DNA of 20,481 nucleotides from DATARH01 sp035935235 (GTDB lineage Bacteria > Pseudomonadota > Alphaproteobacteria > ATCC43930 > CGMCC-115725): assembly GCA_035935235.1 (NCBI GenBank), contig DASYXG010000443.1:1-20481 (forward strand). The letters run 5' to 3'. Shown one piece after another: positions 15,700 to 20,481 of the stretch (positions are counted from its first letter, which is position 1; each line of letters starts with the position of its first letter). The notes beneath the pieces were generated by a model. It worked only from the letters and a program-made list of their open reading frames with translations. It made no database searches and had not been told where the DNA came from. The position numbers and the translations under genes were made by a program.

Positions 15700-17097
15700 C
15701 TAAAGCGCGGCGAATTCGAGCCGCACTGTCAATCCCGGGTGATTATCGTCGAGTTCGACGGTGCCGTTGTGCAATCGCGCGACGGCACGCACCAGGCTGA
15801 GGCCGAGCCCATTGCCAGGGGTGCTGCGGCTCGGTTCGAGCCGGACGAAGCGGTCGAACACCGCCTCGCGCTCCGCCTCGGGGATTCCCGGCCCGCTATC
15901 CGAGACTTCAAGCTCGGCACGCCCGTTCTGCCGATGCGCCGATAGTTTGACTTCGCCGCCACCGTATTTGAGCGCGTTGTCGAGCAGGTTGGCGACCGCT
16001 TGCGATAACAGGTGGCGGTCGCCGCGGATCATGATCCCGGGCTCGACATCGAGCTTGAGCGCGCAGCCTTTCTCCTCGGCGACCGGTTCGTAAAGTTCGG
16101 CGGCCGCGCGTGCGGTTTGCGCCAAATCCAGGGGCTCGGCCTCGTTGCGGCGAGCACCCGACTCGGCCTCGGCGATGCTAAGAAGCGCGTTGAACGTCGC
16201 CAGCAGCCGGTCGGCCTCGTCGATCGCGGCGCGCACCGCCTCGCTCTGGGCTGCCACGTCGGGCGCGTCCGAAAGGCTTAGCTCCAACCGCGCACGCAGC
16301 CGCGACAGCGGCGTGCGCAGATCATGCGCGATGTTGTCGGAGACCTCGCGCATCCCCGCCATCAGCCGCTCGATCTGGTCGAGCATGTTGTTGAGGTTGG
16401 CCGCGAGCTGGTCGAATTCGTCGGTGGTGCCCCGCAAGGGCACGCGGTCGGAGAGGTTGCCACCCATCACCCGCTCGGCGGTGCGGTTGACCTCCTCGAC
16501 GCGTCGCAACAGGTTGCGCCCCATCACCGCGCCGCCAACGATGCCCGCGCAAAGCGCCAGCAATCCGGCCCACAGCAGGGTTTCCTTGATGCGCTCGCGG
16601 AACAGCGCCGCATCGGTGATGTCGCGGGCGACGAGCAGGCGATAACCCTGGGGGATCACCAGCAGCGCTCCCTGCGCCGGGTGCATTTCGGTGTGGTCCT
16701 TTGTCTTGACCGAGACCCGAAAGCTGATCGGTCCCGGCGCCACCGGCTGACCCTCGGGCCAACCGGTGATGTTGCCAGCGAGCGGGTGGCCATCGGGATT
16801 GGTGACGAGGTAGAGCATGCCGTCGCCGCGATCGCCGGCGCTGCGCGCGGCGACGATCTGGACCAGGCCGGAGAGCCCGCGCTGGTCGTACTGCTCGGCG
16901 AGGCCGGCGATCTCGGCGTCGAGCGTTGCCTGGGTCTGGCGCTCGACGAAATCGGCGCTCATCCAGTAGACAAAGACGAGCACACCCAAAACCGAAACCG
17001 CAAACACCGCGAAGTAGAGGGTCGCCAGTCGGAATGCGTGTGTTCGCACCAACGCACGCATCTGCGACAGCAACATTCGCGGAGAGGCGATGGTCAT
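15700..17097 (-). CDS. Sensor histidine kinase (HAMP, HisKA, HATPase)
   Basis: A 465-residue membrane kinase. The first membrane helix is at about 24-46 and the second at about 172-192, bounding a periplasmic sensor of roughly 125 residues without a recognised fold. A HAMP linker (R-R-V-E-E-V-N-R-T-A-E-R-V) follows. The phospho-acceptor is H258 in N-I-A-H-D-L-R-T-P-L. The ATP-binding domain shows the N box (N-L-L-D-N-A-L-K-Y-G, N374), the G1 box D-S-G-P-G (400-404) and the G2 box G-N-G-L-G-L (428-433). The ATG at 17097 begins 6 bases after the response-regulator stop, so they form one operon. The group resembles QseC/PmrB/CusS-like kinases; the stimulus is unknown. Confidence 0.95.
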   Translation of the reverse strand: MTIASPRMLLSQMRALVRTHAFRLATLYFAVFAVSVLGVLVFVYWMSADFVERQTQATLDAEIAGLAEQYDQRGLSGLVQIVAARSAGDRGDGMLYLVTNPDGHPLAGNITGWPEGQPVAPGPISFRVSVKTKDHTEMHPAQGALLVIPQGYRLLVARDITDAALFRERIKETLLWAGLLALCAGIVGGAVMGRNLLRRVEEVNRTAERVMGGNLSDRVPLRGTTDEFDQLAANLNNMLDQIERLMAGMREVSDNIAHDLRTPLSRLRARLELSLSDAPDVAAQSEAVRAAIDEADRLLATFNALLSIAEAESGARRNEAEPLDLAQTARAAAELYEPVAEEKGCALKLDVEPGIMIRGDRHLLSQAVANLLDNALKYGGGEVKLSAHRQNGRAELEVSDSGPGIPEAEREAVFDRFVRLEPSRSTPGNGLGLSLVRAVARLHNGTVELDDNHPGLTVRLEFAAL

Positions 17098-17103
17098 CGC
17101 TGC

Positions 17104-17781
17104 TTAATCCGCCGCCCGCAGACTGTAGCCGGCGCCGCGCACCGTGTGCAGCAGCGGCCGCTCGAAGCCGCGGTCGATCTTTTGCCTGAGGCGGCTGACA
17201 TGGACGTCGATGACGTTGGTCTGCGGGTCGAAATGGTAGTCCCACACATGCTCCAGAAGCATCGTGCGGGTCACGACATGCCCGGCATTGCGCATCAGAT
17301 ATTCGAGCAGCTGAAACTCGCGCGGCAACAGATCGATCGGCCGGTCGCCGCGCTTGACCGTACGGGTCAGAAGGTCGAGCTCCAGATCGGCGACACGCAA
17401 CTTGGTCGTCGCCGCCGCCGCGGCGCCACGCCGCAACAAGGCCTCGACCCGCGCCAATAGCTCACTGAAGGCAAAGGGCTTGACCAGATAGTCGTCGCCG
17501 CCGGCGCGGAGCCCCTTGACCCGGTCATCGACGCTACCCAGGGCGGAGAGGATCAGCGACGGCGTGCCGATTTCCGCGGCGCGCAAGGCGCCGAGTAACG
17601 CCAGGCCGTCCATCCCGGGCAGCATGCGGTCGAGAATGATCGCGTCATAGCTGCCCGAGCTGGCAAGATAGAGGCCTTCGCGTCCATCACCCGATTGGTC
17701 GACGGTATAACCCTTTTCGCTGAGCCCCTTGACCAAGTAGGCGGCGGTCTCGCGGTCGTCCTCGACGACAAGCAGTTTCAT
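17104..17781 (-). CDS. OmpR-family response regulator
   Basis: A 225-residue two-domain regulator. The receiver has the acidic pocket E7-D8-D9, phospho-acceptor D51 (I-I-L-D-R-M-L-P-G-M-D-G), S79 and K101 (V-K-P-F). The C-terminal winged helix (about 128-222) contains L-L-P-R-E-F-Q-L-L-E-Y-L and V-I-D-V-H-V-S-R-L-R-Q-K-I-D. It should be phosphorylated by the kinase encoded just after it and bind direct-repeat DNA. The frame is open up to 17886, but receiver homology starts at M-K-L-L-V-V-E-D-D, so ATG 17781 is chosen. An AGGAGG is 23 bases upstream, with a small hairpin in between (see the leader entry). Confidence 0.95.
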   Translation of the reverse strand: MKLLVVEDDRETAAYLVKGLSEKGYTVDQSGDGREGLYLASSGSYDAIILDRMLPGMDGLALLGALRAAEIGTPSLILSALGSVDDRVKGLRAGGDDYLVKPFAFSELLARVEALLRRGAAAAATTKLRVADLELDLLTRTVKRGDRPIDLLPREFQLLEYLMRNAGHVVTRTMLLEHVWDYHFDPQTNVIDVHVSRLRQKIDRGFERPLLHTVRGAGYSLRAAD

Positions 17782-17810
17782 CTCGCTATGCTCTGGCGGA
17801 GCAACCTCCT
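17782..17810 (-). promoter_or_regulatory. Response-regulator leader: distant Shine-Dalgarno plus bridging hairpin
   Basis: Read on the minus strand, a perfect AGGAGG (17810-17805) is followed by one base, then TGCTC-CGCCA-GAGCA (17803-17789), a 5-base-pair stem with a 5-base loop, then 7 bases and the ATG. Linear spacing is 23 bases, too long for efficient initiation. If the hairpin folds, the effective spacing becomes 8 bases, which is near optimal. No alternative start codon in the regulator frame lies between the Shine-Dalgarno and the ATG. The sequence and pairing are seen; the function is inferred. Confidence 0.4.
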
Positions 17811-18029
17811 GAGATCGCCCAGAGAAAATGGTATCGGGCATCTCGTTCAGCAAGTTCGATGCTCGCGCAGGTCGATAGGAATTCACGCGATTCGCTTCTC
17901 ACGTGGCGGGTGGAACCGCGCGCCAATGCGCTTCCTTGAGTCTTTCCATGACGTTACAGCGGCCCAAATACCTCCACCCCGCTGCCGCGATAGCCTGGTC
18001 CGGGGGAATACTGTCGCGGAAGGGTGGCG

Positions 18030-19280
18030 ATGGGCGCTCGGACACTGGGAATTACCGCCGCATTGGGGCTGCTCGCCGCGTTTTCGGCCCATGCCGATCA
18101 ACCCGTCGGCGACATCGTCGATCAGATCCTGAGAACTCTACCGCCGTCACCCGCCCAGCCGGCGCCGCCGCCGGCCCCACCCGCGATAAGCCCAGCGCCG
18201 CCGGGGCCCGTCGCGCCGACCGCGGGCCCAACGAGCCCTTCACCGTCAGCGCCGATCGCGCTGACGCCGGGTCCGGCGAGCCCTGCATCGCCGGGTCCGG
18301 TCGCGGTAACCCCGCTCTCGCCGCCCTCCGGGCCGACGACTCCACCGCCAAGTCCGGCCGCCGCAACCCTGCCGGCGCCAAAACCTGCGGCGATGGGGCC
18401 GGCCTCCGCCAGTCCCGGTCCGATCGGCCCTGCTCACCCTGCTCCCGGGGCGGCCTTCCGGCAGTCGGCCGCTGTAGGCGCGCCGGACCCCGGGGATATC
18501 GTGACTCAGGCACAGCCGATCCCGCCGCGTTCCATCGACAGCTCGGGCCGTTGGACCGGCTTCTACCTGGGCGGCAATGTCGGTTACGGCACCACGCGAG
18601 GGGGCGGCAGCGAGACCTGTCTCAACTCGGTGACGAACTCTACGTCGGGATGCGACATCATCAATAGCCCGGCCCTTAGCACCAGCGGTGTCTTTGGTGG
18701 CGGTCAGCTCGGTTACATCATGCCGCTCAGCGGCCTTAACCTGCCGCTAGGGCCGAATACGCCCCCGTTGATGCTTGGTGTCGAGGCCGACATCCAGCCG
18801 AGCGGCATCAGCGGCACGCAAAAAGCCAACGGTCCGTTCAACTTTGTCGGCTTTCCGGGGTTCTCCTGCAGTCCGTGCAGTTTTAGCGCCAGTCAGCAGA
18901 TCGACTGGTTTAGCACCGTGCGCGGCCGTATCGGCGTCCCTGTCGACGATTTCCTGTTTTACGGCACTGGCGGGATCATGCTCGGCTCGATCAGGGCTTC
19001 GCAAAGTCTCAATTTTCTTGGCTCGCCGCAGGGCAATATCGGCACCGTCAAGAGAGGAGCTGACGGGCCGGTATTTGGCGGTGGCGTGGAGGTTCTCCTT
19101 CCCGGTCCGTTCTCCGCCAAATTCGAGGGGCTCTATTACGACCTGGGAGACCTCAAGACCGTGGGTCTACCGGTGAATGGCGCGCCGACCAATTTCACCG
19201 ACTTCAAGACCTTCGGATTTCACGGCGCAATTTTCCGCGCCGGCATCAATATGAAACTGGGCGGTCTCGGCGGAACGTAA
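18030..19280 (+). CDS. Outer-membrane beta-barrel protein with long proline-rich N-terminal linker
   Basis: A 416-residue exported protein. A signal peptide likely ends after A-H-A (residue 22). Residues about 34-155 are very rich in Pro, Ala, Ser and Gly, with repeated P-S-P, P-G-P and A-P motifs. From about residue 172 (G-R-W-T-G-F-Y-L-G-G-N-V-G-Y-G) to the end it resembles the Omp25/31-like opacity porin family: alternating glycine-rich strands, F-G-G-G-Q-L-G-Y, V-R-G-R-I-G-V and F-R-A-G-I-N-M-K-L near the C-terminus. Two cysteine pairs occur in loop-like regions. GGAAGGG (18018-18024) sits 5 bases before the ATG at 18030, favouring it over the in-frame GTG at 18024. The role is probably structural or adhesive; no specific function is claimed. 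Confidence 0.8.
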   Translation: MGARTLGITAALGLLAAFSAHADQPVGDIVDQILRTLPPSPAQPAPPPAPPAISPAPPGPVAPTAGPTSPSPSAPIALTPGPASPASPGPVAVTPLSPPSGPTTPPPSPAAATLPAPKPAAMGPASASPGPIGPAHPAPGAAFRQSAAVGAPDPGDIVTQAQPIPPRSIDSSGRWTGFYLGGNVGYGTTRGGGSETCLNSVTNSTSGCDIINSPALSTSGVFGGGQLGYIMPLSGLNLPLGPNTPPLMLGVEADIQPSGISGTQKANGPFNFVGFPGFSCSPCSFSASQQIDWFSTVRGRIGVPVDDFLFYGTGGIMLGSIRASQSLNFLGSPQGNIGTVKRGADGPVFGGGVEVLLPGPFSAKFEGLYYDLGDLKTVGLPVNGAPTNFTDFKTFGFHGAIFRAGINMKLGGLGGT

Positions 19281-19295
19281 GCGACTTTTCGGCTT
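19279..19295 (+). repeat. Direct repeat copy 1 downstream of the barrel gene
   Basis: AAGCGACTTTTCGGCTT begins at the stop codon of the barrel protein and recurs with one base deleted at 19365-19380, 86 bases further on. Chance is possible in this composition, but the match covers 16 of 17 positions. Confidence 0.35.
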
Positions 19296-19329
19296 CCCCG
19301 ATAGGGGTTAGCGCCTCTCCCGGCCGCCA

Positions 19330-19348
19330 CTGCGACGGGGCGTCGCGG
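19330..19348 (+). terminator. Stable stem-loop, possible terminator of the barrel gene
   Basis: GCGACG (19332-19337) and CGTCGC (19341-19346) pair perfectly around a GGG loop. A T-G wobble and a further C-G pair can extend the stem to 19330-19348. It sits 50 bases after the barrel-protein stop. No T-run follows (the next bases are GCTATCATC), so it is not a textbook intrinsic terminator and could equally protect the 3' end of the mRNA. Confidence 0.35.
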
Positions 19349-19364
19349 CTATCATCAGTGTCCG

Positions 19365-19380
19365 AAGCGATTTTCGGCTT
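19365..19380 (+). repeat. Direct repeat copy 2 upstream of the rrf2 gene
   Basis: AAGCGATTTTCGGCTT is the second copy of the 19279-19295 repeat, lacking one C. Its last two bases start TTGACC (19379-19384), which could act as a -35 element for the rrf2-suf transcript, although no strong -10 hexamer follows at standard spacing. Confidence 0.35.
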
Positions 19381-19410
19381 GACCCGCGCGGTCCGAGCAA
19401 CGATGTATTG

Positions 19411-19427
19411 CGTACTAATTTAGTACG
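19411..19427. promoter_or_regulatory. Perfect palindrome, candidate Rrf2/IscR-type operator
   Basis: CGTACTAA-T-TTAGTACG is a perfect inverted repeat, 8 bases on each side of one central base, 23 bases before the Rrf2 ATG. Dimeric Rrf2-family regulators bind such sites and commonly control their own promoter together with the adjacent Fe-S assembly genes. The AT-rich site stands out in a GC-rich background. Autoregulation is inferred from position and symmetry. Confidence 0.55.
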
Positions 19428-19450
19428 AATTGCCTCCGGCCGGACGACCC

Positions 19451-19900
19451 ATGATCATCCTCAGCAAACTCGCCGATTACGGCGTCATCGTCGCGACCCA
19501 TCTGGCGCTTGCGCCCGATCGGCAGGAGAACGCAGCCTCGGTCGCCGCGGCGACGCGGCTGCCCTTGGCGACCGTCGCCAAGCTCTTAAAGGCGCTGGCG
19601 CATGCCGGGGTAGTGACCGCGACGCGCGGCGCGGCGGGCGGTTATCGTCTGGCGCGGCCGGCGGCTTCGATCTCGGTCGCCGAGGTGGTCGCGGCGATCG
19701 ACGGCGATATCGGCCTCACCCAATGCTCGGTGCATGTCGACGAGTGTGCCCACACCAATTATTGCCCGACCCGGCCACATTGGGCCGCGATCAACCGCGC
19801 CGTCGGCGAGGCGTTGCAGGCGGTGACGCTCGATGAGATGATTTCTCCGTACGCGTTCCTACCGGCCGTCGCCGCGGCGACGCATCAGGCGCATGGCTAA
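19451..19900 (+). CDS. Rrf2-family Fe-S regulator of the suf operon
   Basis: A 149-residue Rrf2 protein. A winged helix-turn-helix occupies the N-terminal half (L-P-L-A-T-V-A-K-L-L-K-A-L, then R-G-A-A-G-G-Y-R-L-A-R). Three cysteines, C92, C99 and C105, lie at the spacing seen for the [2Fe-2S] or [4Fe-4S] ligands of IscR-like proteins. M-I-I-L-S-K-L-A-D-Y-G at the N-terminus matches the SUF-system regulator subgroup. The frame extends to a non-ATG start at 19430, but ATG 19451 fits homology. It lies 9 bases before sufB and is probably the first gene of the suf operon, controlling it in response to Fe-S status through the palindrome upstream. Confidence 0.93.
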   Translation: MIILSKLADYGVIVATHLALAPDRQENAASVAAATRLPLATVAKLLKALAHAGVVTATRGAAGGYRLARPAASISVAEVVAAIDGDIGLTQCSVHVDECAHTNYCPTRPHWAAINRAVGEALQAVTLDEMISPYAFLPAVAAATHQAHG

Positions 19901-19909
19901 GGTGATGCC

Positions 19910-20481
19910 ATGAGCGCTCCTCTCGATACCCAAATCCCGGCCCTCAACGAGGGTTACAAATACGGCTTCGTCACCGAGATCGAGACCGAGTCGGCGCCGC
20001 CCGGCCTCAACGAAGACACAGTTCGCTTCATCTCGGCCAAGAAGGGCGAGCCCGAGTGGCTGCTCGACTGGCGGCTCGCGGCATTCCGCGCCTGGGAGAA
20101 AATGGAGGCGCCGAACTGGGCCAAGCTCAACGTCGCGCCGATCGATTATCAGGGCGCGACCTATTGGTCGGCGCCGAAATCGGCCGACGATGCGCCGAAA
20201 TCGCTGGATGAGGTCGATCCCGAGCTGTTGGCGATGTACGAGAAGCTCGGGGTGCCAATGCGCGAGCGCGAGGCGCTGGCAGGGGTCGCGCCAAGGAATG
20301 TCGCGGTCGACGCGGTGTTCGACAGCGTCTCGGTGGCGACGACATTCAAGTCGCAGCTTGCCGAATTGGGCATCGTCTTCTGCTCGTTCGGCGAGGCGGT
20401 GAAGGAGCACCCCGAACTCGTCCGCAAGTATCTTGGCACCGTGGTGCCGCAGAACGACAATTTCTTCGCCGCGCTCAACAG
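19910..20481 (+). CDS. sufB: SufB, Fe-S cluster scaffold subunit (5' part)
   Basis: The first 190 residues of SufB run off the window end. The family-typical opening Y-K-Y-G-F-V-T, E-W-L-L-D-W-R-L-A-A-F-R-A-W and F-C-S-F-G-E-A-V-K-E-H-P-E-L-V-R-K-Y-L-G are clear. SufB, with SufC and SufD, forms the scaffold on which Fe-S clusters are built in the cytoplasm. The ATG at 19910 has AAGG 7 bases upstream and follows the Rrf2 stop by 9 bases. The remaining two thirds, including the cluster-binding and SufC/SufD contact regions, lie outside the window. Further suf genes are expected downstream. Confidence 0.96.
   Translation, partial: MSAPLDTQIPALNEGYKYGFVTEIETESAPPGLNEDTVRFISAKKGEPEWLLDWRLAAFRAWEKMEAPNWAKLNVAPIDYQGATYWSAPKSADDAPKSLDEVDPELLAMYEKLGVPMREREALAGVAPRNVAVDAVFDSVSVATTFKSQLAELGIVFCSFGEAVKEHPELVRKYLGTVVPQNDNFFAALN

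Noticed and set aside
17782..17886. N-terminal extension of the response regulator up to 17886
   Set aside because: The added 35 residues have no homology-like pattern and precede the canonical receiver start M-K-L-L-V-V-E-D-D. The open frame alone is weak evidence, although the distant AGGAGG keeps an upstream start formally possible.
19296..19307. CCCCGATAGGGG as terminator after the barrel gene
   Set aside because: Only four base pairs and no T-run; the stronger stem at 19330-19348 is the better candidate.

Overview
The window is a GC-rich stretch with dense, short-spaced genes and frequent GTG/TTG starts. It carries a nearly complete hopanoid (bacterial sterol-like lipid) biosynthesis and transport island. 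Gene content (hpnA-C-D-E-F-G, hpnH, ispH, hpnM, mlaA, hpnI, hpnJ, hpnN, then an OmpR-type two-component system and an Rrf2-suf locus) fits an alphaproteobacterium, probably of Rhodospirillales type. That assignment rests on gene families and composition only.

Layout: (1) 1-5459, plus strand, a tightly coupled run: the 3' end of hpnA, then hpnC, hpnD, hpnE and the squalene-hopene cyclase gene (hpnF/shc). Abutting or overlapping stop/start codons link A-C-D-E. These enzymes turn farnesyl diphosphate into squalene by the three-enzyme HpnD-HpnC-HpnE route and then into hopene. hpnG follows after a 108-base gap containing a hairpin. (2) 6246-8338, minus strand: ispH then hpnH. IspH makes the C5 precursors; HpnH adds the adenosyl side chain that HpnG then trims. 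(3) 8509-10032: hpnM (MlaC-like periplasmic carrier) and mlaA (outer-membrane lipoprotein) converge. (4) 10156-12716: hpnI-hpnJ, head-group glycosylation and cyclitol-ether formation. The deacetylase gene hpnK that acts between these two steps is not in the window. (5) 12713-15292, minus strand: hpnN, the RND-type hopanoid transporter, overlapping the end of hpnJ by 4 bases.

After the hopanoid genes come a 55-codon gene with a perfect ribosome binding site (15520-15687), a response regulator/histidine kinase operon on the minus strand (17781 to 15700), a proline-rich outer-membrane beta-barrel protein (18030-19280), an Rrf2-family regulator (19451-19900) and the start of sufB (19910 to the window edge).

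No wholly new system is evident. The points most worth a second look are: a PmrA-box-like direct repeat between hpnN and the small gene, beside an OmpR-family regulator; a hairpin that would bridge an over-long gap between a perfect Shine-Dalgarno and the response-regulator start; the missing hpnK; a perfect 17-base palindrome before the rrf2-suf genes; and the unrecognised 55-residue protein. No tRNA, rRNA, CRISPR array or insertion sequence was seen.
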